Virus record (IMG/VR): IMGVR_UViG_3300045971_000438
Location: 92,134 to 156,133 of that record
Strand: one strand, 5' to 3'
Length of the DNA stretch: 64,000 nt
From: a virus
A program made the translations under genes and the position numbers. The notes under the pieces are model-generated. The model did not search any database. It worked only from the letters and a program-made list of their open reading frames with translations, and was not told where the DNA came from. Within the stretch, counting starts at the first letter, position 1; each line of letters begins with the position of its first letter. This document shows positions 51,000-59,857 of the stretch, piece by piece.

Positions 51000-52646
51000 A
51001 TGCGTATATATTTCGGTTTTGGATGGATTCATACTCCAGATGTAATAGCCAGTTTTACAGGTGGACTTATTCAGAAAAGTTGGCATTTAGATTTAATTTG
51101 TAAAAGGGATTATTTAAATAATTTATATCTAGGTGGTGCTTTTTCTGAAAGTGGTAAAAATGTAGCTATTTATATTTTAAGTACAGGTATAACATTTAGT
51201 TCTAAAACTCTTAAAAATAGAGTTTTTCAACTTTATGGTAACGAAGATATTGATGGTCATGGAACTGCATTGGCTTCTATAGTGGCAGGTGTTCAGTATG
51301 GTATTGCACGTTCTGCTCATGTTTATGGTCTTACTTTAGATTATGCTAATTTAAGAACTTCTTTAGATGCTGCTATTACTGTAGTTTTAAATCATATTGC
51401 TAATGGAACTAATAAAGCTGTAGTATTATTAGATGCTTTAGAAGTTCCTGAAGAGTCTAATAATTTTAGATTTACCAGTGATTCTGATAATGCTCTTACT
51501 CTTAGTGTGCAAAGATTATTAGATTTAAACATAACGACAATTGCTTGTGCAAAATCAGGTTACTATAATAAAGGTAATTGGCTAGGAAATTTGAATTTGG
51601 ATTTTCTTCCACCAATCAGTACTACAGACGTTATGTCTTTTGTTGGTTTTGATAATAGATTTATTCATTATCTTTATTGCAATTATGGAGCATCAGCTTT
51701 CTTATATGCTCCATGTTGTATGATTGTTGTAGAATCTTTACAAGGTATTTTGTATTATGATTCTCATGCAGATTATGCTTCAGCTATTGGTACAGGTATT
51801 GCTGCATTATGCCTATCAAAAAATCCACATTGGGGGCATAAACAAGTAAAAGCCTTTCTTAAAAGAATTTGTAGAACTAAAAAAATAAATAACAGTAGGT
51901 CTTATGGTTATGATGCTATTGTTGGTATGGATAGAGATTTTGTGTTAGATAAACAAGGGCATATTATTGTTTATACTTATCCTAATTTTACAATGTTGAC
52001 CAGTGATTCTGTTAATGCTTATTTTATTAAAAATCTGTTAGAATTTAATTCAGATGCAGATCTTGGAGAATTTAATAGTAACCAAACTATCTCTATATCT
52101 TTTGATGTAATTTGTAAGTCTTTTTATGAAGAAAATAAACCTTATCTTTTAAAGATACTTTCTAGTGACTGTGCTTTTTTAAAAATAGATTCAGCTAATA
52201 AACTCTATGGTTTTGTACCTGTTCATAAAACAGATATTTCATACAGTATTATTTTAGGAATAAGTAATGGTGTTAATGCTCTTTCAAAGACTTTGATTTT
52301 TAAAATAAAGACCACGGTGACTCAAAGTAAGGTAGCGGCTGTTAAAGTTATTGTAAAAGAAAAGAATTGGTTAGATTTTAATTTAGTATATAAAGAACAT
52401 GAGAAATATAATTTAGTTGAGACGCAATTTCATTTAAAGACTTCTATTACTAGACCTGTCAGTAGAGAAGTAGGATTTTATGACCATGTTTCAGGTCATT
52501 ATTCTAATTCAATAAAATCTTCTCCTAATACAGGGGATGCTTTCGTTGATACTAAGTCAGATAGATTGTATGCTATAATAGCAGAAGATAAAAAAGATAG
52601 ATTAATATCTGATTCTAAAATAATAAGTAGGATAGATCCGCAATGA
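51000..52646 (+). CDS. Subtilase-fold tail protein with degenerate active site (pseudoprotease), 548 aa
   Basis: Residues 50-295 follow the subtilisin/proteinase K fold: NVAIYILSTGI (Asp strand), EDIDGHGTALASIVAG (His motif, His87 kept), LNITTIACAKSG (oxyanion strand), VGFDN, NYGASAFLYAP, and YASAIGTGIAALCLSKNPHW (Ser helix). The catalytic Asp position is Ser61, the catalytic Ser position aligns with Asp258, and the oxyanion Asn is lost. Proteolysis by the normal mechanism is therefore unlikely. Residues 300-548 look like extra beta domains. Lacking a signal peptide and lying between tail genes, it is probably a binding or structural module. It overlaps the next gene by four bases. Confidence 0.75.
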   Translation: MRIYFGFGWIHTPDVIASFTGGLIQKSWHLDLICKRDYLNNLYLGGAFSESGKNVAIYILSTGITFSSKTLKNRVFQLYGNEDIDGHGTALASIVAGVQYGIARSAHVYGLTLDYANLRTSLDAAITVVLNHIANGTNKAVVLLDALEVPEESNNFRFTSDSDNALTLSVQRLLDLNITTIACAKSGYYNKGNWLGNLNLDFLPPISTTDVMSFVGFDNRFIHYLYCNYGASAFLYAPCCMIVVESLQGILYYDSHADYASAIGTGIAALCLSKNPHWGHKQVKAFLKRICRTKKINNSRSYGYDAIVGMDRDFVLDKQGHIIVYTYPNFTMLTSDSVNAYFIKNLLEFNSDADLGEFNSNQTISISFDVICKSFYEENKPYLLKILSSDCAFLKIDSANKLYGFVPVHKTDISYSIILGISNGVNALSKTLIFKIKTTVTQSKVAAVKVIVKEKNWLDFNLVYKEHEKYNLVETQFHLKTSITRPVSREVGFYDHVSGHYSNSIKSSPNTGDAFVDTKSDRLYAIIAEDKKDRLISDSKIISRIDPQ

Positions 52647-53551
52647 CAGTTTCCACTTTTAGATCAATAGATTATGGAGCACCCGTTCTTAATGGTGAAT
52701 TTGGAGCTTTTTTTAATGTTCTTAATACGTGTTTAGTGACAGGTTATGCTGCTAATGGTGGTGCTGGTTGGACTAATCCTTATTTTGATGCTCAAAATAA
52801 TTATGTTTTACGAACGGGTTTACCTGGGTATGGTTTTTGTCTTAGAATAGCAGATCAATATACAGACCATGCCAATTTTGCAGTTATGGCGGGTTTTTCT
52901 AGTATGACAGGTTTAAATGTAGGTGAAGATTGTACTCCTACTGTTTTACAGTCCCTTTATGGTGTAGGACTTTGTAAAAGCATTACTGCAAATACAGTTG
53001 CTAGAAATTGGCTTATTGTTGCTAACCAACGATTTTTTTATCTGTTTATTTGTGCAGATGGTTCTTCTGATTTTACTACAGCAGAAGGTTATTGTTTTGG
53101 ACAGTTTGATTCATTTAGAGTTGATGATGAATTTAATTGTATTCTTATTGGTAGAGATCCAGTAGACTTTTCAATAGGTAATTATTCTTATTTTGCAAAT
53201 TCAGGTGCGACAAATGCTGCAATAGGTAAGCATTGGTTAATGCGGAGTTATACTCAAATAGGTGCTGCTGTACCTTGTGGTAAGCATTATGATATCAGTA
53301 AAACTGCTCTGCCTTTTCCAAATCTAGTAGATGGAAATTTATATTTATCTCCTGTATTTATAACAGAATCTACTTTGAATTGTGTACGTGGTAAATTACC
53401 AGGATTATGGGCTATTTGTCATAATAAATCTTATTTTAATCACGGTGATGTTTTTACAGGTAATGGAGATCTTGCTGGTAAGACTTTTATGGTAGTAAAA
53501 GTCTATAATGGAGCTTTTGCTTTAGAAACATCTGATACTTGGGATGCTTGA
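52643..53551 (+). CDS. Tail fibre/receptor-region protein, family A copy 4 (302 aa)
   Basis: Shares the family A plan without the Thr/Ala-rich insertion: FRSIDYGAPVLNGEFGAFF, CLVTGYAANGGAGWTNPYFD, then FSSMTGLNVGED, NWLIVANQRFFYLF, and a C-terminal RGKLPGLWAICHN block matching RGQLKGxYQPxH of copies 2-3. Starts within the stop of the subtilase-fold gene. It is followed by a large B-position gene two bases after its stop, repeating the A-then-partner order. Confidence 0.68.
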   Translation: MTVSTFRSIDYGAPVLNGEFGAFFNVLNTCLVTGYAANGGAGWTNPYFDAQNNYVLRTGLPGYGFCLRIADQYTDHANFAVMAGFSSMTGLNVGEDCTPTVLQSLYGVGLCKSITANTVARNWLIVANQRFFYLFICADGSSDFTTAEGYCFGQFDSFRVDDEFNCILIGRDPVDFSIGNYSYFANSGATNAAIGKHWLMRSYTQIGAAVPCGKHYDISKTALPFPNLVDGNLYLSPVFITESTLNCVRGKLPGLWAICHNKSYFNHGDVFTGNGDLAGKTFMVVKVYNGAFALETSDTWDA

Positions 53552-53553
53552 TT

Positions 53554-56500
53554 GTGGCTACCAAGATTTTAAAGCCTACAAAAGAAGCAACTTTTTTTGC
53601 TGCTCCATTTGGCCCTTATAATCAATTTCTTTTCAATGATAGTGGACTTTATGTAGAAAGTGGAGCTCTTTCACTTCAATATTCTGGCTATGCTAACATC
53701 AATTCTTATTTTCCAGAACAACTTTATACAAATATAGAAACTTGTCCAATAACTGGATATCTTTTTGTTAATTCTTCTAGAGTGAATTCTTCTGATGGAT
53801 GTCAAGAAGATAAAGTAGTGAGTGTTAGTGGGACTAATACTGCTAAAGGAGTTAAGGGATTTTTAGAATCAATAGCATTTGGTTGTGAGAAAAAAGTAGA
53901 TGAAGTTGAGTGTATGAATCCTAATGGAAATTCTTATACTCTATATAGACATGAAATTGCACCTAAGACTATTATAGATTTTCCTATTTTACCAATAGTT
54001 CCTAGTGCTGGCGGTCAGATGGCAGTAGGACAAGCTTATCTAGAATGGAGAAATAATTGGTTAAAGTCTCAAATGACCCAATCTTATATAAAAGGTTATA
54101 GTTTTAATAGTTCACCTTTTGCTTTAAAGAGTGAGAAAGCTGATATTTGTGATTGTGATTTAATAGATAGAAAATATAATCTTAAAAGATATGTACATCC
54201 ACAAAGTTTCAGTGGTAAAACTAGACTATTTGTTCAGTCTATTTTTGGATCTAAAGAAAAACTGATGGATGTTGAAATAAATGGAATTACTGTTTCAGTT
54301 ATGTATCATGGTTTAGCAAAAAATACTGATGATACTAAACGTAAAAGAATTGCATCTTTAGATAAACAGTTTACGAAGTTACATACGGATGATGCGGGAA
54401 ATTATTATCTATTACAAGTATCTTCTTCAATATCTATTAATGCGCTTGTACCTTCTAGAGAAGGACGTTTATTACAAAAATGGTTGAAGACTAAGAATTT
54501 TGATAAAAAGAAAAGTTCTGTTTATGAAGCATTTATTTTATCTTCTTGTTCACCAACCAAGACTGTTAATATTGCAGGAAGTTCTTTAGAAGGAGTATGT
54601 TATCAGAGTTTAGGTGGTTATGGGTGGAAGTCTAATTGGCGGGGTAATGAATTTTCAATAGCTACTTTAGATTGGGAAACACCTTGTAAAGCTAAACTCT
54701 TTACAGCTAATGTTACTTTAACAGATCCTGTTGTATTATATTCCGATGAAAAAGATAGAAAATTAGCTTCCATAGTAGAACAATATGAAGCTCCTGAAAT
54801 TTTAAAAAAATTGACAAAAGAAGAAAGAGAAGCTCTTGTTCCTGCCGTAGTTTCACAATATAAATCTATATATTCTTTATTAGTTACAGAAATTCCAGGT
54901 GAAAATCCAGAAGATCCTCCTATTAAAAAATATTGTATAGATGGTGATATACATGAAGGAGAATGGGGATGGGTTATATCTAATGAATTTAATGTGACTC
55001 CTTCTACAAAAAAGAATTTAGAAGATGAATTAAAAACTAAAAATAAACAAGATGGTGGCTTACCTTATTCTCCTACTTTTTTTAAAGATTTAGCTGATGC
55101 TTTTATAGTTTCAGAATCTTTAGCTGATTCTGGTGAATTTAAGTTCCCTTATTATGCAGACCGTATATTTACTTGGGATGAAATGTATGGAGTATTTAAT
55201 TTAGAATTACCTTACGACGTTCGTGACCATATTGGAGGTATGGCTGGATCAGGTCCTGTATATTGTTTTTATAATGATAAAGATCTGTTAAAGATAGTCT
55301 ATTATCAAAATGGAGCAGTCACTCCAACTTCAACAAATGATAACGATAATTCTGAGAATCAGTGTGGTGATGCTTTTACAAGAGGATCTACTATAAATGG
55401 AGGAGGTGGAGGTTCTAGTTCTTTTTATATAGGAGGTATTGAAGTATTGAATTTGGCAGCTAGTAGTTATTCTCAATCTGAATCTTCTTCTAAACAATCT
55501 TGTGGTGGTTCTAATTTAGAATGTCTTGAGTATCCACCACACCCAGGGCCTTGTAATATTGTTTATTGTGGAACTTATTTTTGGAAAAATTTTAGAGGCA
55601 GTGTACAAGGAAGTTCTTTTTCATTTTCAGGAGGCCAGTCATCAAAAATATGTTTAGTAATTTCTAAATATGATTGTGAGACTGTTTTTATGGCTAGTGT
55701 TACTTCTTATAGTGGCAGTCATTCTGAATCACAAACAGATGGTAAAAATTGTATTTGTGCCCAATGGGTATCTCCAAGACGTAGTGCTGCTTATTGGCAA
55801 CCTTGTTTTTCACCATTAGAAAACTGTACTGCTCAAGGTGGTGAAGCTCCTTGTTGTGCTAAGGAAAAACAATATGGGCCTAAATTTGATCAGAACTATG
55901 GGCCAGGTCAAGCCTGTGCTGATATAGGTCCTACTATGGGTGTAAATGGTGCTATTTTTATATTTGATGTTTATGGATTTTGGTTTAATGGCCCTAATTC
56001 TGATGCTGTTAGAGCAGGTGATAATAATCCTGACCCTAATAGAAATAATTTTGATTGGTCTAATTATAGTCATGTAGATCAAAATGCTATAGGTTGGCGT
56101 CCTTCTAAAAAAGGTAATATTCCCAGTAGAGGAGGATATTGCACTTATAGACCTACTACCCCTGATTGTGCGGGTGAAGAATTAAAATTTATTCCACAAG
56201 GAATCCAATTTGCGTATTTAGGAAGTGGGGCTGCATACGATTCTGATTGCAATATTAATTATTCAAGTAAATCTAAAAGTATGACCAGTTCAGTATTAAA
56301 AGTCTATGCTGTTACTAGAACTGATGAAACTCTTGTTTTAGAAGGCACTGAAGGTTATGGTGATCTAGGTAATATGTTTGCAGGTGATATTAGTGCGGGA
56401 AATGCTGTTTTTACTCCAGGTTGTCATGAATGGACTGGAGAACAAAAGTTTTTAGGCCGTATTGATCCAATGTTTCCGTATGTTGAATCAGTTGTAACTA

Positions 56501-56607
56501 TTAATCAAAGTGTAAATGGAGTTTATTGGCTTGTATCACCTGATATGATATACAGTGCAGATTATCCTTTTGATAAGAAAGGACTTTATTATATAGGTTC
56601 AGCATGA
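53554..56607 (+). CDS. Large cysteine-rich tail protein, 1017 aa
   Basis: GTG 53554 (MATKILKPTKEATFF) follows the upstream stop by two bases; in-frame codons further upstream lie inside that gene. The protein is rich in Tyr, Gly, Ser and Cys. There is a Ser/Gly-rich zone (about residues 610-650, GGGGGSSSFYIGG), followed by a Cys cluster (SCGGSNLECLEYPPHPGPC, later NCIC, PCCAKE). No family recognised. Cysteine clusters are unusual in these structural proteins and might bind metal or form disulfides once outside the cell. It occupies the B position of the fourth cassette and overlaps the next gene by four bases. Confidence 0.62.
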   Translation: MATKILKPTKEATFFAAPFGPYNQFLFNDSGLYVESGALSLQYSGYANINSYFPEQLYTNIETCPITGYLFVNSSRVNSSDGCQEDKVVSVSGTNTAKGVKGFLESIAFGCEKKVDEVECMNPNGNSYTLYRHEIAPKTIIDFPILPIVPSAGGQMAVGQAYLEWRNNWLKSQMTQSYIKGYSFNSSPFALKSEKADICDCDLIDRKYNLKRYVHPQSFSGKTRLFVQSIFGSKEKLMDVEINGITVSVMYHGLAKNTDDTKRKRIASLDKQFTKLHTDDAGNYYLLQVSSSISINALVPSREGRLLQKWLKTKNFDKKKSSVYEAFILSSCSPTKTVNIAGSSLEGVCYQSLGGYGWKSNWRGNEFSIATLDWETPCKAKLFTANVTLTDPVVLYSDEKDRKLASIVEQYEAPEILKKLTKEEREALVPAVVSQYKSIYSLLVTEIPGENPEDPPIKKYCIDGDIHEGEWGWVISNEFNVTPSTKKNLEDELKTKNKQDGGLPYSPTFFKDLADAFIVSESLADSGEFKFPYYADRIFTWDEMYGVFNLELPYDVRDHIGGMAGSGPVYCFYNDKDLLKIVYYQNGAVTPTSTNDNDNSENQCGDAFTRGSTINGGGGGSSSFYIGGIEVLNLAASSYSQSESSSKQSCGGSNLECLEYPPHPGPCNIVYCGTYFWKNFRGSVQGSSFSFSGGQSSKICLVISKYDCETVFMASVTSYSGSHSESQTDGKNCICAQWVSPRRSAAYWQPCFSPLENCTAQGGEAPCCAKEKQYGPKFDQNYGPGQACADIGPTMGVNGAIFIFDVYGFWFNGPNSDAVRAGDNNPDPNRNNFDWSNYSHVDQNAIGWRPSKKGNIPSRGGYCTYRPTTPDCAGEELKFIPQGIQFAYLGSGAAYDSDCNINYSSKSKSMTSSVLKVYAVTRTDETLVLEGTEGYGDLGNMFAGDISAGNAVFTPGCHEWTGEQKFLGRIDPMFPYVESVVTINQSVNGVYWLVSPDMIYSADYPFDKKGLYYIGSA

Positions 56608-57368
56608 AATTACGTCTTTCTTCTGATCCACAAGCTAAACAGATTACTGCTGATGTGGATTCTATCCGAAAGATTTTAAAATCCTGTTTAGTGGATGGGT
56701 ATGGTTCTTTTGAAGGTTTAGGTTGGACTCAAGTTTTTGTATCTAATACGGCTGCTGTTTTTAAATCTAAAAATGATGTGGTTTTGATCGTAGAAGAAAC
56801 TCTTGATACCGTAAGTTTTAGAGGTTGTAGTAATGCATCTACTATTTCAGATTATACTTTTTCAGAAAAACATCTTTATAAGTTTTTTCCAACGGTGTAT
56901 CAAAGAGAAAATGGACTTACTCTAAATAAAAGTTCTTTAATAACTAATTGGACATTATTAGGAACGGATAGTTATTTTTATTTCTTTTCTGGTAATTTTT
57001 TATTGTTCTTTGGATCTTTTATGGAAACTAGAACTAATGAATCTGAAATGTTAATATGTTCCTCTTCGTTTGGTACGTTTACAAATACAACAGATGACCA
57101 TATTGTTACTAAAAAGAGTAATAATTTATTTAGTCCAGAATTTGTAGGAAAGATAACAATTTTTGATAAATATAGACAGGGTGAGACTTTTTCTTATGTA
57201 AATATTTATGAAGATCTTTTTTTTGCATTGTTAGGTATTTTACCCGAAGTTTTTGTAGTGGATATACAATCACCTTTTAATGATGGATCTTTTTCTACTA
57301 CTTTTGGTAAAAATATTCTAGTTAAGAATTTTAATGGCAGACCTTTCTTTTTTCAAACAGATGGCTGA
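56604..57368 (+). CDS. Tail fibre/receptor-region protein, family A copy 5 (254 aa, divergent)
   Basis: The shortest and most diverged family A member: LRLSSDPQAKQITADVDSIR replaces the usual opening, but CLVDGYGSFEGLGWTQVFVSNTAAVFKS aligns with CLVTGYG...GWTKxFTGTNxAAFKS of the others. The aromatic YFYFFSGNFLLFFG strand corresponds to the WILVGDGFEFYFF block. Starts in an ATGA overlap and ends eight bases inside the next gene. Function as for the family: unknown, probably a fibre or baseplate-edge module. Confidence 0.6.
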   Translation: MKLRLSSDPQAKQITADVDSIRKILKSCLVDGYGSFEGLGWTQVFVSNTAAVFKSKNDVVLIVEETLDTVSFRGCSNASTISDYTFSEKHLYKFFPTVYQRENGLTLNKSSLITNWTLLGTDSYFYFFSGNFLLFFGSFMETRTNESEMLICSSSFGTFTNTTDDHIVTKKSNNLFSPEFVGKITIFDKYRQGETFSYVNIYEDLFFALLGILPEVFVVDIQSPFNDGSFSTTFGKNILVKNFNGRPFFFQTDG

Positions 57369-57771
57369 TTTAGGTAATTGCGGATTTACTATTAATTCTT
57401 TTAAAGTTAATATAGTGAGTCCTATTTTTAATTATTTTACCAAGTCTTACGGAGTTAGTAGTACAAATGTCTTAACTCCATTGACGGGTAGTATATCTTT
57501 CTCTACAATGTTACCATTGATAGAAAATATAGAAGTAATAACTAAGTCTATCAAAGGTATAACAAGAAAGGACGAAATTCCAACACCTAAACTAGTTCGT
57601 TTATATGATAGACAATCTGGAATAATGATTCATGAAGTTCTCAGCAACCTTGATGGATCATTTGAATTTAATGGGTTAAGTATTACAAAAGAGTTTTATG
57701 TAATAGTTTTAGATGATGGTGACAGCATCTATAATGCCTTAATAGAAGATCATTTATTTGCCTTATGTTAA
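57361..57771 (+). CDS. Family B tail protein, short form with regulatory-like domain (136 aa)
   Basis: Start placed at ATG 57361, overlapping the upstream stop by eight bases; an in-frame ATG at 57334 is the alternative and neither has a strong Shine-Dalgarno. The C-terminal 65 residues (LVRLYDRQSGIMIHEVLSNL, a Gly-Ser-Phe-Glu-Phe turn, then YNALIEDHLFALC) match the carboxypeptidase-regulatory-like domain of the B proteins at 32464, 34015 and 36358. No LamG region. It completes the fifth A/B cassette. Confidence 0.65.
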   Translation: MADLGNCGFTINSFKVNIVSPIFNYFTKSYGVSSTNVLTPLTGSISFSTMLPLIENIEVITKSIKGITRKDEIPTPKLVRLYDRQSGIMIHEVLSNLDGSFEFNGLSITKEFYVIVLDDGDSIYNALIEDHLFALC

Positions 57772-57783
57772 ACAGGATAAAAC

Positions 57784-58200
57784 ATGATACCTCAAAATGA
57801 AGAAGATGTAGAATACTTAACAAGGGGAGATAGACGTCCCCAAAGGTATAATTCTCAATCAGGTGGTAGTCCTGATGAACATGGTTGTAATAAAGATTAT
57901 CCTTTTGCAGATATTCTACCTAAAGATGAAGCTTATATAGATTTTTTAAAAAATAAAGAAGTGGTAGGAATAGCTGTTAATGATATTGGTATGAAATGTT
58001 CCAGTGTTATGAATTTTGTTCATAATCTTAAAAATTATTATCCTGAAGAACTTTTAAAAAATAATATAGAAGGATTACAAAATTCTGTCACTAGTCTTAA
58101 TTCTGCTTTAACAGAATTACAAGAATATTTACTTGCCAGAGAAAAACTTGCCAGAGAAGTGCTTAAGTCTGGTAGTACTTGGATAAGACGATCTTTGTAA
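57784..58200 (+). CDS. Hypothetical helical protein, 138 aa
   Basis: A hydrophilic N-terminal 45 residues (acidic, Arg- and Gly-rich) precedes an all-helical C-terminal 80 residues with leucine spacing typical of a coiled coil (ENIEGLQNSVTSLNSALTEL-like). A small DNA repeat near 58131-58154 duplicates LAREKLARE. AGGAT ribosome-binding site. It lies at the border between the fibre cassettes and the collar/fibre accessory genes; the role is unknown. Confidence 0.6.
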   Translation: MIPQNEEDVEYLTRGDRRPQRYNSQSGGSPDEHGCNKDYPFADILPKDEAYIDFLKNKEVVGIAVNDIGMKCSSVMNFVHNLKNYYPEELLKNNIEGLQNSVTSLNSALTELQEYLLAREKLAREVLKSGSTWIRRSL

Positions 58201-58209
58201 GGAATTAAT

Positions 58210-58626
58210 GTGGCAGCTTGTATATTTGATCTTATAATTGAACAAGGATCTCTTTATGAAGCATTATTTTCTTGGACTGACGACCAAGATGTACCTATTA
58301 ATTTGTCAGGTTGGTCTGCTAGGATGCAAATTAGATCTACTGTAGAATCGAATGTTGTTTTAGTAGATTTGTCTACTGAAAATGAAGGTATTTTACTGAC
58401 TTACAATAACCCAGGAACAATCCTCATTCGTCTCACTACTAGACAGACTAATGCTTTTACTTGGGTAACAGGTGTATATGATTTAGAATTATACAGCCCT
58501 CAATTTGAAAGTTATCGGCTTATAAAAGGAAAAGTTAAAATAGATCCTCAGGTAACTAGAGTTCCGCCCATGATTATAGGTGTATTTAATTTTACAACAG
58601 GACCTGTGATTAGTCTCATATCTTGA
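58210..58626 (+). CDS. Phage Ig-like beta-sandwich protein, 138 aa (common accessory virion family)
   Basis: GTG start with AGGA Shine-Dalgarno. The sequence follows a very common phage pattern: FDLIIEQGSLYEALFSWTDD, INLSGWSARMQIRS, GTILIRLTTRQTNAFTWVTG and YDLELYSP, ending KGKVKIDPQVTR. These small beta-sandwich proteins occur next to tail fibre genes in many siphoviruses and are thought to be virion accessory or adaptor modules; the exact role is not established as far as I know. The collagen-like protein follows directly. Confidence 0.75.
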   Translation: MAACIFDLIIEQGSLYEALFSWTDDQDVPINLSGWSARMQIRSTVESNVVLVDLSTENEGILLTYNNPGTILIRLTTRQTNAFTWVTGVYDLELYSPQFESYRLIKGKVKIDPQVTRVPPMIIGVFNFTTGPVISLIS

Positions 58627-58641
58627 TAAAAGAGGTTCTGA

Positions 58642-59034
58642 ATGGCTGTTATCCCAGGTCAACCTGATAAAGTATTAAAAAATTCTAATAGAATAGTTCT
58701 TATAAAAAGAGAAGTAATTAGAAGAGTTGTAACGACACATGAACAAGGCCCTCCTGGTGTATCTGGACTACCTGGATTAAAGGGTTCTGAAGGTGTACAA
58801 GGGCCACAAGGCCCTTTAGGTTTAACTCCTATTCCCAATCAATTAGTATTTTTCATTACTGAGAATACTAGAAATAGATTTACACTTTCATCTGTTCCTA
58901 TAGTTAATTCTGTTTTAGTAGCCATGAATGGAGTATTCCAGCATGGTTGGACTTTAGATGGATTAGATATAGTATTAAACACTCCAGCGGAAAAAGATGA
59001 TTTCATTTTAGTTTTCTGGTTTGAAAGCGTATAG
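58642..59034 (+). CDS. Short collagen-like tail protein, 130 aa
   Basis: Residues 36-63 are Gly-X-Y repeats (GPPGVSGLPGLKGSEGVQGP, continuing), a short collagen-like triple helix often used by phage fibres to trimerise. The C-terminal 60 residues (FTLSSVPIVNSVLVAMNGVF, then DIVLNTPAEKDDFILVFWFE) form a small beta domain. That domain also ends the proteins at 59072 and 59858 (VYLNGVLQ and an equivalent closing strand). AGAGG Shine-Dalgarno. It is probably a trimeric connector or tip. Confidence 0.8.
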   Translation: MAVIPGQPDKVLKNSNRIVLIKREVIRRVVTTHEQGPPGVSGLPGLKGSEGVQGPQGPLGLTPIPNQLVFFITENTRNRFTLSSVPIVNSVLVAMNGVFQHGWTLDGLDIVLNTPAEKDDFILVFWFESV

Positions 59035-59071
59035 TAAAGAATTATTTTATTAGATTATCAGGATAAGTACC

Positions 59072-59830
59072 ATGACCGTTTCTACAATTAAAGGCAGTCA
59101 AATTAGACTGGGTGCAATTACCGCTGCACATTTAGCCGCAGATGCGGTGTATATTGCCAATGCATTTAATTATGTGAGTGGTATTGCTGGTGGGGCTACA
59201 GGTTCAGCAACAGATTTAGCACTACAGAGTGCTGATGGAAAACGTGCTGGATCGTATTATAAAGTCACTACTGCGGGTTACTTTAAGGTATCTGCACCTG
59301 TAGTAGAACCATTAGATCCAGATTTACAAGCCGAGTTTTATGTTAATAATAATGACGGGTTAGTTTGGAATACGGGCGGTACTGTTGATATTATTGATAA
59401 CTCTAATTCCACTTTAACAGGTACAGATCATTTAATTGGCGTATCAGGTTCCACTAACTTAGGTTACACTGTCACTATACATAGTGACTTCACCACTAAG
59501 GTTTCAAATTTAGAATCAGCCGTTGGTACAATAGGTAGTTTAGCGACTACTGCAACAGACTTGGTTGCTGCTATCAATGAAGTCCACGGTGAGTTAGTTG
59601 CCGCTGCTCCAGTATTTGTCCACGAAACACCTGCAGGTGATATTGATGGTGCTAATAAGGCTTATCTTATCACAGATACATCTATTGCTGGAACTGTTCA
59701 AGTTTATTTGAATGGAGTTTTACAAGAATTAACTGCTGACTATGCTTTTGCCACCAAGACCATCACATTCGTAGATGCTCCTGTTGTAGATGATAAAGTA
59801 TCTACCATTTATTACAAATTAGCGGCCTAA
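59072..59830 (+). CDS. Tail fibre protein, paralogue 1 of a tandem pair (252 aa)
   Basis: The N-terminus MTVSTIKGSQIRLGAITAAH is an anchoring segment typical of phage fibres (repeated as MTISTIHGSQIRLGAITAAH in the next gene and in shorter form at 60654). The middle holds QSADGKRAGSYYKVTTAGYF and Thr/Ser-rich strands. A coiled segment leads to VAAINEVHGEL, then the C-terminal domain with VQVYLNGVLQ also found at 58642. The next gene is collinear over nearly its whole length, indicating tandem duplication. Confidence 0.72.
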   Translation: MTVSTIKGSQIRLGAITAAHLAADAVYIANAFNYVSGIAGGATGSATDLALQSADGKRAGSYYKVTTAGYFKVSAPVVEPLDPDLQAEFYVNNNDGLVWNTGGTVDIIDNSNSTLTGTDHLIGVSGSTNLGYTVTIHSDFTTKVSNLESAVGTIGSLATTATDLVAAINEVHGELVAAAPVFVHETPAGDIDGANKAYLITDTSIAGTVQVYLNGVLQELTADYAFATKTITFVDAPVVDDKVSTIYYKLAA

Positions 59831-59857
59831 TATTCGTAGATTTAGGGAGATATTATT

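Noticed and set aside
51000-52646. Active serine protease
   Set aside because: Only the His motif survives; Asp, Ser and oxyanion Asn positions are substituted, so an enzymatic call is not supported.
31336-57771. Diversity-generating retroelement acting on the repeated fibre genes
   Set aside because: No reverse transcriptase gene, no template/variable repeat pair and no adenine-specific variation pattern was seen in the window; the similarity is ordinary paralogy.
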